Of a DNA stretch of 64,000 nucleotides, positions 1 to 11,975 are shown in pieces. The stretch is taken from the NCBI RefSeq assembly GCF_037042905.1, contig NC_087246.1:31734001-31798000 (forward strand), written 5' to 3'. Under the pieces are notes generated by a model. It was not told the origin of the DNA. It saw only the letters and a program-made list of their open reading frames with translations, and ran no database searches. Origin of the DNA: Lytechinus pictus (Eukaryota > Echinodermata > Echinoidea > Temnopleuroida > Toxopneustidae). Numbering within the stretch: position 1 is the stretch's first letter; the number at the start of each line of letters is the position of its first letter. The position numbers and the translations under genes were made by a program.

Positions 1-99
1 GCTTAGAATATAAAGAAACATTTATGAACATATAAAAATTAATGGATGATTTACAACAATTCTGAATAGAGATAACAGGGCCCTGGGAACGACTTTTAA

Positions 100-470
100 G
101 GTCAATGAACTTTGGCCATGTTGGGGGTATTTGTTTAATAACCATCATAACTCTGTAAGTGTATGGATCTAGTTCATAAACTTGGACATAAGAGTAATCA
201 AGTATCACTGAACATCCCATGCGAGTTTCAGGTCACATGACCAAAGTCAAAGGTCAATTTAGGTCATTGAACTTTGGCCATTTTGAAGGTAATTATTAGA
301 TTGCTGTAATAACTTTCAAAGTTTATAGATATAGTTTATAAAATGTGGATATAGGGGTAATCAAGTATTACTGACAAGTCTTAGGTCGCATGATCGAGGT
401 CAAATGTCATTTATTGTCAATGAACGTAGTATTGTATCATTATATGAATGTTGTTTTTGTGAATAATTAT
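100..470. repeat. AGGTCA-rich diverged tandem repeat, unit A
   Basis: Diverged copies of a roughly 140-150 bp module containing GTTTCAGGTCACATGACC and AAGTCAAAGGTCA (244-256, a near-perfect DR1 nuclear-receptor element), then TGAACTTTGGCCAT. Units C and D lack this block. No gene seen. Confidence 0.6.
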
Positions 471-489
471 TTTATAGTAGTTTTCAAAG

Positions 490-880
490 CCAGCACTGCT
501 GCTATATTGAATGGCGCGATGCAAGTGAGACTGCCAGAGGCGCTCCACTTGTTTGACTGGGGGTGCTGATGTAAATTTGGCAAGCGAAAAAAAGTTTCTT
601 TACAAAATGTAGGTGATTACATTTCTCAATTTTGTCACACCTTCCGGAATTCCAGGGGCTGCTGCCTATGGAGAATAATACACGCAGCACCCCCAAGGAC
701 AATATTGGAGGTGCTTCAGCATCCTCGGCACCCCCGCTTTCCAGGACCATGAGAGATAATCATTTTGACGCCAATATTATGGAGCAGCAGCGATATTTTT
801 TCGAGCAAAATATTCACAACACATGTTTCTCTAAACATGTTCTATGGGAGTTACTAAATTGCCCCCTCTCCTTCTCTTAG
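490..880. repeat. CAGCACCCCC-type dispersed repeat, unit A
   Basis: The block runs from GACTGGGGGTGCTGATG through GCAGCACCCCC to CCCCCGCTTTCCAGGACC. It recurs in every unit and twice in B, and a related fragment lies at 46985-47235. Small open frames in it exist on both strands and shift between copies, so it is not treated as coding. Confidence 0.55.
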
Positions 881-2755
881 TCCTTATATTTTGTTATCTA
901 GTTTGTGTTACGCAGGCGTATCTTGCTACAAGTCGTTTTCCTGGGGTTTTATGCTTATATCATTCAGACAATTTGTATATATTTGTATTTTGTACATTTT
1001 AGTTGATTTCTATCGATTTGTACTTGTCGGAGAAAAGATGAACAATCAAAAAGAAGAAATTACATCATGTATTCAATTTACTTGTAGCAAATATTTGATC
1101 TTGCAGTTGCCTGCATAGAGTTACACATGTGGACTATGCATTCTCCATACTTAAAATATAATATTTCTGATTTTGATAAAATTCTATTGTTTTACATAAT
1201 TTACATATTGTGAACATTATGTAATCCAATATAATTTTATCAAAATCAGAAATGAAATAACAAAGTTATGGATTTTCAAAATTTTCATTATGCATTTTAT
1301 CCCTATATCTGTGAAAAAGGTTCATGAATATGGATTGAGTGATCTGACAATCACCTTATATTTTTTTGTATTTTATTATAAAAAATTATAATATTCATTT
1401 TAGTTTCTGTCTGTATAATATTTAAAATATGATTGATTACTGATCGAATGTGATGTGCAAGAAACACATTGTTTGTATAATGTTTATTTTCTTGTTTGTA
1501 GTCGGTTTGTACTGGTAGAAGAAAAGGTGTACAATGAAAAAGAAGGAAATAGATCATGTATTCAATTGACTTGTAACATAATATTCTCATATTATTATTA
1601 TTGTGGTTGCCTGAAAAGAGTTATTTAGACATGCCTTTAAAAGACTATGAGTTCTCCATGGAGACTGAAAAAAAATATGATCTGAAGTAAAAGAGTACAC
1701 CTGTTTATGTAAAATAGTATTTCCTCAAAAAACCCAAAATGAAATGACAAAAATTATGGATTTTCGAGTGTTGCATTATGCATTCTACCGGTGAAACAGT
1801 TATGAATGTCATCATGAATATGAAGTGAGCTGACAATGCCACCATACCCTTTTTATTATGAAAATTTACAAGATTATTTTTTTGTTTCTGCTCAAAGAAA
1901 AAACAAAAATGAGTGATTAATGATCAAATATGATGTATAAGAACCACATTGGTGATCGAGGTAACTTGTTTTGGGAGAAAAAGACATAGTTTAAACTCTT
2001 ATAAGCAATGAAATAATTATATCAGCTTACTTGCTGCATTATTATTTTGTTTTTATGACATGCATAATCGATATGGATAAAATTTCAAATTCTGTCAACT
2101 TCCTTAGTTTTCATCACGTTTTGAAGAAAATGTTCAGTGATTTGCTTGCTCAATTTGAGTCCATTCAATTTATGTTATCATCAGCCTGAGCCTTAAAATA
2201 GTTGAAAGATGAAGGGTTCATTGGGCTTTGATTTATTATCTGTACATATGTTTACCTGTATCCTTTTCATATACATGAACATTGTAGAATCTTGACTTGT
2301 GTGAAAGACCAAATTAATTCATCATCTTTTAGTAGATAACTCTGTCTTGTCTCTGCTTTCATACATATGGCTGTTTTTGCCAAATCACATTACTTGAATA
2401 TAATCAACAATAAACCTTACACTAACATGAAAAGAGAATGCAAAATATAAATGTATATATATATTGTTATTGAACTCTCAAAATGTATAAATTGTTTGCC
2501 ATGTTGTTTACGATGCTACATTTATTTAGTGAAAACAATACTGCAGAGGTGAATGGATTCTATTGCTGATTTATATGGAAATCAAAATGAGTGTTTTAGA
2601 GTACTGCATTTAAAATGTTTTTATCATTTTTAAGAAAATTGTCTTATTAAAAAAAAAGAGAATAAAGTTAGTTATGAACCTGAAAATTTGATTACTCAAA
2701 ATAAATTTAAGTATGCATTTGTGTCATTTACTGAACATTCCTAGTTATCAAGAAT
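880..2755. other. AT-rich unit body, unit A, no gene seen
   Basis: Contains two diverged, roughly 410-bp-spaced copies of a module with CAAAGTTATGGATTTTCAAA and CATTATGCATT. An inverted pair at 1157-1256 (ATTTCTGATTTTGATAAAAT and its complement) may form a hairpin. No open frame is conserved among units. Confidence 0.5.
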
Positions 2756-2757
2756 TC

Positions 2758-3155
2758 CTACTAGTTATCTTTCCTCTGCTCTATCTCTCCCTCTCTCTCT
2801 CTATGTTACTCTCTCCCTTTCTCTCTTTCATCTTTCAATAAAATCTAAATATACCATGCACACTATATGTGTACATTATTTGTATAGTCAGAAACATAAG
2901 ATACAGATACATAATAAAAGTCATGATAATTGTACGAGAATTTGCTTTCGTCTTCTGTTAGTTCAAGAGTTAAATCAACTAATAAGGGTGACGGAGAGAG
3001 AAAGAAAGAAAAGGGGTGAGGGTATATAGAGAGCAAGAGGGTGGGACATGATATATAGAGAGGGGGATAGAGAGAGAGAGGGAGGGGGAAAGAGAGAGAT
3101 GGGGAAAGAGAAATAGGATTAAAAAAATATAATGTGAGGAGGGGGGGAGGGGTTC
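2758..3155. repeat. Paired CT-rich and GA-rich tracts, unit A
   Basis: A CTCTCT tract (about 2776-2830) and a GAGAGA tract (about 2995-3115) lie about 170 bp apart and are roughly complementary, followed by a G run. Conserved in all units. Confidence 0.6.
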
Positions 3156-3775
3156 CTCTTTGGAAAGAAATCAACTACAAAGAACTTTCAGGCATTGATC
3201 AAACAATGGTAGATATTTCACTAATAGAATCAATATCTAGAAGTTTTCAATCAGTGAAAGTGATATAAAATCAAAATACAACATAATTCTCATTAAAAAC
3301 ATACTGTTTATCAAATATATTTAATTTGTCAGAAAAAAAACCAGTTAAAAATATGTAGAAGAATTGCAGTTTGGAAGAACCAGATAGTACATTTTAAGAG
3401 TCTTGAATATTACTTTCAAGTTGTAGTGGACAAGGACAAATTTCCAATTCAATCAACATTTGAGATTACTAAGATGAACATACTGTCCAAAGACACCATG
3501 TCTCTGGATGATGATGTGAGTGAATGTAAAATTAATTATTAAGATACTCTTCATGATAGGTTTGATTAGTACCTCTGGAGAGAAATCATGAAAGAAAAAT
3601 GGTTTCAACTGTACACGATCATGACAATAAATATGAGAGTCTTATTACTATATTGGAAATAAATACTAAATTGAATGAAATATATTATTCTTCTCAATAT
3701 TATTCCATGTTAGCTTTGATAATATTTATTCCTTCCTGCCTGCCATTTGAATGTAGATCATCATTCTGAATATAT
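3155..3775. other. Conserved non-coding unit sequence, unit A
   Basis: Aligned in all units (30960-31590, 43790-44390, 62680-63295), including ACACCATGTCTCTGGATGA. No gene or element recognised. Confidence 0.35.
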
Positions 3776-4130
3776 CAAATTAACTCCCAAGTCCCAAATA
3801 ACTTCTCACCTGAAAAACCCAGTCCATTTGCCTTCGCCGAAATTAACTCTCTCTTGAGGAGAGCTTTTTTGAAGGACACCTGCCCTAGAGTCTGTGGGAG
3901 TACTAGACCCTGGCTTTGTGAATGGGAGGAAGATCAGATCAGGAATCACCAAGTGCTTGCTTCTGGTTGGAGAGGGGGGGGGGGTATTTTATCGTATGGT
4001 CTTCTTCAGAGCTGCAGAAATTCCTATGTGAGAAGCTATCTGCTACTGATATGTTGCTATCTGCTTCTGCTACCCCAAACAGACTGAACCAGAGCGCTTG
4101 TCTTGCAGAATCTTGACAACTTGGTTACAG
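3775..4130 (-). other. Conserved block with exon-like minus-strand frame, unit A (internally deleted)
   Basis: The block contains GAGTCTGTGGGAGTACTAGA. On the minus strand a frame reading SRAGVLQKSS and then PQERVV runs towards a possible donor (CAG/GTGAGAAG). Unit A lacks about 0.4 kb present in B, C and D: ATCACCAA joins directly to GTGCTTGC near 3950. No protein family recognised. Confidence 0.3.
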
Positions 4131-4523
4131 TTAAAAGACATGGCTGATAATTTTAAAGAGATTTTTCTGATTGGTAGAATTCAATTCGAACAAATTTTCC
4201 TCTTTTCACAATCAATTAGGATTTTTACCTGTGATCCTTCGCCTACTCGTTTCAGTAGGCTTCTTCACACTAACGCTGACTCGACGTAGATGGGGTAGTA
4301 TCGCTAGCGCGAAAGTCCGTGAGAATGGGAATGTACGGAGTAAAAAGTTTATTTTGTCCAACGTCTCTGTTCATAGAATGTGCCTGGTTCTCATCTGGAT
4401 GTAAATGACCGGCATTTCTAATCCATCTTGTGTAATAATTGTCATCTCTGGCTAGGATCTGGCTCTTATTCCAATTTATCGAGTGATTACTTTAGAAAAT
4501 CAGGGTCACTAATAGCCGACTTA

Positions 4524-5247
4524 AGCCCCTTTCACAATTGACGTACGACCATTTGCGACCTTTTGGTCGTGCGATAGGCTGCAACAGGCATCAATCGCTA
4601 TTCATCTCATAATAACGCACAGAGGCTTTCACAAATGCAACAGCTGTCGTACAACAAAAAACAACCAGTAAACCGCGTTGCACGAGTAAGTCGCATATGC
4701 TCTTATTGTGCTCGTGAGATCACATGCGAGTGTTGCACGAGGGATTGCGAGTGGAACGGTCGCATACATCCGAATGCAACGGTAGTGCAATGTTGTATTA
4801 AAGCTGTTGCGATCGGTCTTGAAACAGTCTTATGGCCTATATCATGTATATATTATTATCGCACCCAGTTAAGACTGGTCTCTGTACAAGTAGGTCGCTA
4901 GCACATTTACAAGTGTTGTACGACCACCAGTCGAGTAAATGCGACTACTTAGTTGTGCCAACTCTCGCATACGTACAACGTTGAACAACGCTCGCACGAT
5001 GATCGCCCGACCGATGGTACGACCCCGGGTACGACCTGATGCGAGTGAATCGATCGTATTTGATCGCGTTTGGATTTTGAACATGTTCAAAGTTCAGATG
5101 TGACCAGTCACGACCACCTCGAGTTCGTGCGATCGTCTACAACGACTGCGAGTGCTCGCAAGACACCAAGGGATCGATCGTGCAACAAAAAGAAAAAACT
5201 TTCGCAGGCGGTCGTAAACTGGTCGTATGTCAATTGTAAAAGGGGCT
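4524..5247. mobile_element. Harbinger-like non-autonomous DNA element with TTA target duplication
   Basis: 724 bp with inverted ends AGCCCCTTTCACAATTGACG, flanked by TTA at 4521-4523 and 5248-5250. Units B and C show the empty site GCCGACTTAG with a single TTA (about 32737 and 45640). The interior is CG-rich with many TGCGA/TCGCA words and no transposase frame. A 3-bp TWA duplication is typical of PIF/Harbinger; the assignment rests on that alone. Confidence 0.8.
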
Positions 5248-5250
5248 TTA

Positions 5251-5523
5251 GAATGGGTTGACTCAGCCTCCTTCTTTCTTGATCTTGCAGAGCCCACTTC
5301 ACAATTGTGATGTATCTCTTTCTGCAACAAACACTTTATAAAAACAATGGTTTCAGATGAAAAAATAATTCAGAATTTAATTGATCAGACTTGAAAACCC
5401 AGCTCTAGGCGTAATGAGCAAAAAAAAATAGGGTGCTCGATACAGCGTATTGCATATATGTAATAAAAATTTGCGAGCAAGCGAGCGATAAATTTGACAT
5501 CTATATTACAAAAATCCAAGTAA
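5251..5523. other. Unit sequence between the two Harbinger-like insertions
   Basis: Aligns in two parts with unit B (about 32745-32800 and 33400-33553), with material lost between them. No gene. Confidence 0.4.
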
Positions 5524-6708
5524 AGCCCCTTTCACAATTGACGTACGACCATTTGCGACCTTTTGGTCGTGCGACAGGCTGCAACAGGCATCAATCGCTA
5601 GTCATCTCATAAGATCGCACATAGGCTTTCACAGTTGCAACAGCTGTCGTACAACAAAAACAACCAGTAAACCCCGTTGCACGAGTAAGTCGCATATGCT
5701 CGTATTGTGCTCGTGCGATCACATGCGAGTGTTGCACGAGGGATTGCGAGTGGAACGGTCGCATACATGCGAATGAAACGGTAGTGCAATGTTACAAGCC
5801 GTTGCGATCGGTCTTGCAACAGTCTTATGGCCCATATTATTATCGCAACCAGTCGCAAGACAGGTCTCTGTACATGTAGGTCGCTTGCACATGTGCAAGT
5901 GTTGCACGACGTCCAGTCAAGTAAATGCGACTACTTAGTTGTGCCACCTCTCGCACCAAGTCGTACAACGTTGAACAACACTCGCACGATGATCGCCCGA
6001 CCGATGGTACGACCCCGGGTACGGCCTGATGCGAGTGAATCGATCGTATTTGATCGCGTTCGGATTTTGAACATGTTCAAAGTTCAGATGTGACCAGTCA
6101 CGACCACCTCGAGTTCGTGCGACCGTCTACAACGACTGCGAGTGCTCGCAAGACACCAAGAGATCGATCGTGCAACAACAAGAAAAAAACTGTTGCAGGC
6201 GGTCGTAAACTGGTCGGACGTCAATTGTGAAAGGGGCTGAACGGTCGCATACATGCGAATGCAACGGTAGTGGAATGTAGTAAGCCGTAATTTCGATCGG
6301 TCTTGCAACAGTCTCATATTATCGCACCCAGTCGCAAGACTGGTCTCTGTAGGTCTCCAGCACATGTGCAAGTGTTTACGACCTCCAGTCAACTAAATGC
6401 GACTATACTTAGTTGTGCCACCTCTTGCACCAAGTCGTACAACGTTGAACAACACTCACACGATGATCGCCCGACCGATGGTACGACCTGTTGCGAGTGA
6501 ATCAATCGTATTTGATCGCGTTTGGATTTGAACATGTTCAAAGTTCAGATGCGACCAGTCACGATCACCTCCGACCACCTCGAGTTTGTGCGATCGTCTA
6601 CAACGACTGTGAGTGCTCGCAAGACACCAATGGATCGATCGTGCAACAACAAGAAAAAACTGTTGCAGGTGGTCGTAAACAGGTCGTACGTCAATTGTGA
6701 AAGGGGCT
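5524..6708. mobile_element. Composite of the same Harbinger-like element (one full copy plus a partial copy)
   Basis: Copy 5524-6238 is full length with both ends. From 6239 the sequence restarts inside the element (GAACGGTCGCATACATGCG, as at 5753) and runs to a second right end at 6708. Flanks are TAA on the left and TTA on the right. Units B and C have uninterrupted sequence here (CCAAGTTTGTGATAG at about 33550). Confidence 0.75.
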
Positions 6709-7036
6709 TTAGTGATATATTTTGACCTAATATTCAGAAAATAATATCACATTTCACCTTTATCTCTTTCCTTTTCTCTTTTTTTTTCCTTAGGTCGTGA
6801 AAAAAAGGGGGGGGGGGCAAGACCCCCGCATCGTACGCCATTGCGAAAAGCTGCATTAATACTGAAGCATTCGATCGCTTGCATTGACAGTAGGCCTACT
6901 GAGACATTAATAGTTTTCAGATATTATTACATTCCTTCACAGTCAATTCTAACTATAAGGTTTAATTCCCAAGAAATTTGTATTAACGTACTTTAAAATC
7001 CATTTTAGTCCCTACCCTCGCCGAGGATCTCACACT
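6709..7036. other. Unit sequence, no gene seen
   Basis: Matches 33555-33890 of B and 46565-46890 of C, including a G run at about 6808 and the CCCTACCCTCGCCGAGGAT block. Confidence 0.4.
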
Positions 7037-8241
7037 TGGGACCTTTCGCAATCCTCACGGACGCTAATATAGGGTCCCCTAACACAAAAGTTAACGCTTA
7101 ATCATACACTTGATTTTTAAGATTGATTGTACATTATAGTCAATAGAATCAAACGTAGAAAACTGCTCTACAATCAATGCTAAGCTTTGTGCTACAGGGG
7201 GGTTACAGGCCCTACAGATCTGCTTTTCGTGTGCAAAATCCTTTCCCGCGACACCCGCACCGTACAGTCATACATATTACGACTAATGGCTGGAGATATT
7301 CGAAATGCAGGACCTAAATAGATTATGACATGGATAAGAAAGTGGTTTTTCAAACAAATCGAGTACAAATTGAGTGAGGAAAAACTTTATTCTGAATGAA
7401 GGCTTAGATATAGATCATTACAGTCCATCGACTCGATATTGCATTTAATGTGGATTATTGGTGGATCACTGGCAATTGATTTCATGGGTCAGATCAACCT
7501 CTCTAGCCGAAACCATTTCTGTACACAGCATATGCAATACGTTTGAACTTACGGGTTTCTTTTGTTCTATTGTTTACTCCTTCTACACAAACGATATGCC
7601 TCTAGCACACGATGTAATGGGCATTATGTTTTACTTTCCCCAGAAATGGGGGATTAGATTCAAATTCCGGGGGGACCACTTCCATTGATGAGTGGATACC
7701 AGGCACGACCATGGGGTTTCGAAAAGTACCCTAAACAAGGGAAGCAATTCTTTTCCAGATTATGAAAATGCATCTCTTAACAAGTATTTGGCTTGTGAAA
7801 CCCTACAAGTATTGGATATATATCCCTTTTTTCAGCATTTTAAACATCGTTTTGACACCCTTATAACGTTACATAGGCCTATACGTAACGTACTTGCCCA
7901 CTCTGTCCCCTTTTACGCGTGGTCGCTCCTGGTGTCCACTAATCAATGGAAGTGGGCCCCCCGGGCGGTCTCTCGAGCTCTAGATAGGAGGAGTCAAATG
8001 TGGCATTGGAAAGTCGTCCTCAATCGGATATATCGCTGTTACCATAGTAGCAACCAGAATTTTGCACACGAAACGCATATTGAATGTTTCCGTTGCAGAT
8101 GCGAAACGAAAAAAAAATCTCATGTCACACAATTTGCATTGCAGGACAGAGTTTTACGACCATAATACGGGCCCAAAAAGTCTCTTCCAAAATCAACTAC
8201 CGTCGTAAATAAGCGTGCGCGTCCTCAAACGAAAGGTCGGG
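7037..8241. mobile_element. 1.2-kb unit-A-specific insertion, probable DNA element
   Basis: Units B and C read continuously across this site (for example CACTGTCACTAAATT in B at about 33878). In unit A, CACACT is followed by TGGGACCTTTCG and the other side ends CGAAAGGTCGGG before ACTGTCACT. This gives a 3-bp ACT duplication and inverted GACCTTTCG near both ends. A 157-codon open frame (7692-8165) has no ATG at its start and no recognised homology. Superfamily unknown. Confidence 0.6.
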
Positions 8242-8244
8242 ACT

Positions 8245-8730
8245 GTCACTAGATTACGCCCCTTCAAGATTTGCCCCCCCCCCTAAAAAAAATATAAACA
8301 CCGTTCATCCCCCTTTGTTTTTATTTTTTATTTTATTTAGCTTATATCACCACTGCCCTTCCCTTACTCATGTTCAATCCTGGATTCATCCCAAGGGAAC
8401 GTTTCATATCGCTGTTTTATCCTACAATATTAACCTAGTATCAGTGCTTTTTATTGTCAGCCAATCAAAATCATGGAAAGTTGTTAGATCTGACGAGTTG
8501 TCAGATGTGACAGCTTGTCAGACATAGAGTTGATTTGTTTCATTATATTTCTCGTGTTAATTTTTTAAAAATCTCCTTTTCTATATACACATTAAGTCAT
8601 TAGCTGATATGAAAAAACAAACAATAAGGTCTAGAGGCATGTGATCATAAGTATACTAATAGGTCAGAACACCACCACCGTCACGTTCATTATTTTAATT
8701 TTTTATAATGTGAAGAACTATTTGATATAG
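8245..8730. other. Unit sequence upstream of P1, unit A
   Basis: Conserved in B (33890-34369) and, in diverged form, C (50515-50950): a C run, GTTCAATCCTGGATTCATCC, and GTTGTCAGATGTGACAG. Proximal promoter flank; no gene. Confidence 0.4.
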
Positions 8731-8917
8731 CAAAGGTCGGTGGAAATTCCCCGTCATTTGAACAGACTTCATATAAAATGTAAAATTCGTTCACGATCAT
8801 AGATCATAATTCTGATATGCATAACTGTGTGTGGACATGGTGGAGGACTGAGACCAATAATTTTGCATTTATATAGAACGAAATCAACTTCTGGAATTAA
8901 CGGATATATAGACAAAG
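8731..8917 (+). promoter_or_regulatory. P1 promoter and non-coding exon 1, unit A
   Basis: An NF-kB-like site GGAAATTCCCC (8742-8752, reverse complement GGGGAATTTCC) is followed by CCAAT (8854) and TATATA (8870-8875). A short region then ends in CAAAG before a strong GTGAGT donor (exon end 8917). With a start about 30 bp after TATA the exon would be roughly 15-20 nt. The whole module is repeated in units B and C at the same place relative to the gene. In unit A the next candidate exon is about 13 kb away because intron 1 has filled with insertions. Confidence 0.6.
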
Positions 8918-9031
8918 GTGAGTAAATTGAACTATTTTCGTATTTTTGTAAGTGTAGGCATATTTTACGCACATTGAAGTTGTAGGATTCAGTTGCGGCA
9001 TAATGGAATACTCAATTTCACACTTGCATTA

Positions 9032-9039
9032 TGACGTCA
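9032..9039. promoter_or_regulatory. CRE-like palindrome TGACGTCA
   Basis: Perfect TGACGTCA 115 bp into intron 1 of unit A. Not seen at the same place in B or C, so its role is uncertain. Confidence 0.3.
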
Positions 9040-9817
9040 TCAACGACACAAAGACAATGACACTGACAATTTCCGATAAATTACGTTTGTACTTTTTTTT
9101 ATATCAACGACAATTTATGCATTACTAGGTGTAAATTCCAGAGAAATTCGAATTTATTTTTCCAAAAGAAAAATCCCTTTTGCCCCACCACTGGGGAAAA
9201 AATGAAACTCCCCCTTTTATGGCACTCTTCATTGGGTCTTCATCCCATGTCTGTCTTGTCGTTTTCCGCTTGTAGTTCCTGACCATCTTTCTGATCCTAA
9301 CCTGCAAACAATACACCCACTGGCGGATCCAGGGGGGGGGGTGGGCACAGTCGGCCCGTGCCCCCCCCCTATGAGAAGCAAAGGTTCATAATAGTAAACA
9401 GCGTTTTTGCTGTGTAATAATCTAACTATTCTTGTACAAAACTAATAACCACTAGATTAGAGGTAATCTTGGAGATTTTCAATAAAATATCTGGACCAAA
9501 GATTAATACAAATAAACCATTTATTTTGCCTTTAGGGTCTACTCTTTCCCATTTGGAAAGAAAGTTGGTATTGCGAAAATATCAACTAAGCAAACATTTT
9601 ATGTGGTCAGGTGACCAAGTATCTGGTGTTATATGAATATATGTATTATAAAGGACATCCGGAATAAAAGAACTGAAATCTTTTTCAATAATAGTTTATT
9701 AAGAAAGCAGGAAAACCAAATTGTCATAAAAATATTTTTTCTCAAAAAATACCTTTGAACTGCGCCATTTTATAGATGAAGAAATGACATTTAAGTCAGA
9801 TAATTATTTTAGATGTA
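9040..9817. other. Unit-A intron sequence with a G-run/C-run repeat
   Basis: Mostly unassigned AT-rich DNA. At about 9322-9372, CACTGGCGGATCCAGG with G and C runs resembles the ends of the short hAT-like elements at 11976 and 49765, but a complete element could not be bounded. Confidence 0.35.
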
Positions 9818-9819
9818 TA

Positions 9820-10013
9820 CACTCTTAAAAAATGTTGGGCAACATACTGTCCACACAATTGTTTAAACTTTATCCAATTCTGGGTAGTTTTAAACCAATA
9901 ATGTGTGCTTTTGGTGAAAACTACACAGTATTGGTTGAAAACTACCCAGAGTTGGATAATTTTTTTTAACCAATTGTTGTGTGGACAGTATGTTACCCAA
10001 CATTTCAAGAGTG
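9820..10013. mobile_element. TA-flanked palindromic MITE
   Basis: 194 bp flanked by TA (9818-9819, 10014-10015), with ends CACTCTT/AAGAGTG. Long arms pair AACATACTGTCCACACAATT with its complement. Shares its terminal words with 12679-12883, 13761-14038 and 54551-54749. A TA duplication suggests Tc1/mariner relatives; non-coding. Confidence 0.7.
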
Positions 10014-10205
10014 TAGGACTTGATAAAGATAAAATATCGGCCATTCATGATATATTTTCAGACACTCCAAAAGAAAGTTGAATTGATTTTGATTTTACTC
10101 GAATTAAGAAAGCATATTAGAATTGAAGATCTAAAAAATGAATTTATTTTCTGCAATAAGTTTTCAAATTTGAATCGGTTTGTTAAAGAAAAAAAAATTC
10201 TATAT

Positions 10206-10714
10206 GCCGTACAATTTCACGTAATATTGGTGTTATAAATAAGGTCAAGTTTTTTCTTCCAACTTCCTCCCTAAAAATGCTTTATTCAACATTAATTTTA
10301 CCTTATCTAAACTACGGGATAATTGCCTGGGGAAATACACATACATCATATCTAGAAAGAATATTACTTTTACAGAAAAAGGCATTGCGTGTTATCTTTA
10401 ATATGTCCTGGAGATCCCATACAGACCAATTGTTTATTGACAATAAAATCTTTAAAGTAAAAACATTGTATCAATATAACTTGGGTCAATTTATGTATCA
10501 ATTAAATAATAATATGCTACCATCAACCTTCGATTCTTCATTAAACAAAAACAAAACTATCCATAAATACCCTACACGTCAATCCGATGAATTTCATTTT
10601 CCTTTACCCCGGACAATTCTTGCCAAATCTATCTTTACTTTCGAAGGCCCTGGACTTTGGGGCACTCTTAATAATATTATCAAAGATTCCCCAAGTCTAA
10701 ATTCTTTATTCTAA
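10206..10714 (+). pseudogene. LINE ORF2 C-terminal fragment (post-palm reverse transcriptase region)
   Basis: The frame is open from before 10206 through the ATG at 10277 to a stop at 10712-10714. It reads NIGVINKVKFFLP, MLYSTLILPYLNYGI, LQKKALRVI and later FEGPGLWG. These are the thumb/linker words typical of Jockey-superfamily LINE ORF2 after the catalytic domain. The catalytic palm is missing, so this is a dead fragment. Its codon use is AT-rich, unlike the RT fragment at 14405, so it is a different lineage. Confidence 0.7.
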
Positions 10715-11225
10715 ATTCTACATTTAAGTTCAAAAAGTTTATCCAAGATACTCGTTAGTTTGTTTAACTTTTCATCACTCATATATTATATTTTTCATAT
10801 ATACTTAGCACTACTAAGTGTGAAATATGATAATTTTCGTTTTCCTGCTGATCCGTAATATTCGCTGTGAGTGCCGGGGCAAGAATCTGGAGACCATTGA
10901 TCTCGTTTTTTCTCTCCTTTTCTATTTCTTTCCTCTTTTCTTTTTTTCTTTTAAACTATTTATTTAAATAGATTTAAGCTCAACTTCTACATGTTGTATT
11001 TGTGTTTTGTTTACATTGTTCATACAAATATGTAATAGGAGGTTGCATTCTACAAGCTTCGCTTTTTTAGCAGCCTCCTCCGTTTCCGACCTGTTATCTT
11101 AATTATTACATATAATAAGTTTCTTTGTTTTATTGATTATATCAAGATGTATGTAACAAAACTTATTGTAAATGATTGTAAATGATTGTTGGAAATGGAA
11201 AAATAAATGAAATGAAATGAAATAA
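10206..11225 (+). mobile_element. 5'-truncated non-LTR retrotransposon (LINE), first fragment
   Basis: Contains the C-terminal end of an ORF2 reading frame, an AT-rich 3' UTR, and a 3' tail of repeated AAATG/GAAAT units (about 11195-11222), as in CR1/L2-like LINEs. No target duplication resolved. Confidence 0.65.
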
Positions 11226-11967
11226 AGATGACCGAGGTTCCGGTAGCTTTTCACGATTTAGAAATAGCATATAAATTGACCCAACATGATATTGAAAAAG
11301 GAATTTTATCGTTGAAGATGGAACACATTGGATAACAAATTGAGAGAATTTCAATTTAAGTTATCATACAACATTATTTATGTGAACCACAATTTGGACA
11401 GAGTTCACTTTGTAACAAAATAATATAGAATGTTCATTCGGTAAAATTATAAAGTTGAGGAAACCTACAATCTTATATTTTTCGAGTGTGAAAAAGTGGA
11501 AATGGTAAGGACTCAATGAATTTGTTTAATCTTCCACTAGTAATTCTTAATTACTTAAGTTGAAAAGAAATTTATATTGATTTAGATGTGATAAATGATG
11601 ATTGGTTTTATTGATTAAAAATAATGTTTAATGTACAATGCAAGGGGGAAATATAAGCTTCAAACTGCGTTGGAAATACGAGAAAGGTTATACTGAAAAG
11701 ATTTCGATCGAGCGGAAAACGTTAACGCGGGACTTGAAAAAATGCCAGAGGCCGATCCAACCTTTGTCAATAGGGGGGGGGGATTTTTCAGCCATATACT
11801 CCCCGATCGGCCGCTCGAAGTTGTTTTTTGTTTGTTTCTTTGAAGGGGCAGTCCTAGTAGTAACTTCTTAGCTTTATTCTTTTAAATCAAGTGCGAGCTA
11901 ATTTTTTTTTCACTATTTCATGCATTTTGTCATTAAATTCTGGGCAATATTTGTGACCCTGAACAGA
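11226..11967. other. Unit-A intron, unassigned
   Basis: AT-rich sequence with a G-run fragment near 11770 (GGCCGATCCAACC). No gene seen. Confidence 0.3.
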
Positions 11968-11975
11968 TGTGTATG

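Noticed and set aside
502-750. Recurring short frame (AEDAEAPP-type, minus strand) near the start of each unit
   Set aside because: It lies in a dispersed CAGCACCCCC repeat, both strands are open, and copies differ in length and frame.
3854-4087. Plus-strand frame MRRAFLKDTCPRVCG in units A, B and C
   Set aside because: The frame shifts after NHQ between units and runs into repeat sequence, so it is not conserved as coding.
4635-6725. Many short frames over 4.6-6.7 kb on both strands
   Set aside because: They are translations of CG-rich, stop-poor Harbinger-like element copies and contain no transposase motif.
7692-8165. 157-codon open frame inside the unit-A insertion
   Set aside because: It opens at GTG, not ATG, has no recognisable motif and lies within a probable mobile element.
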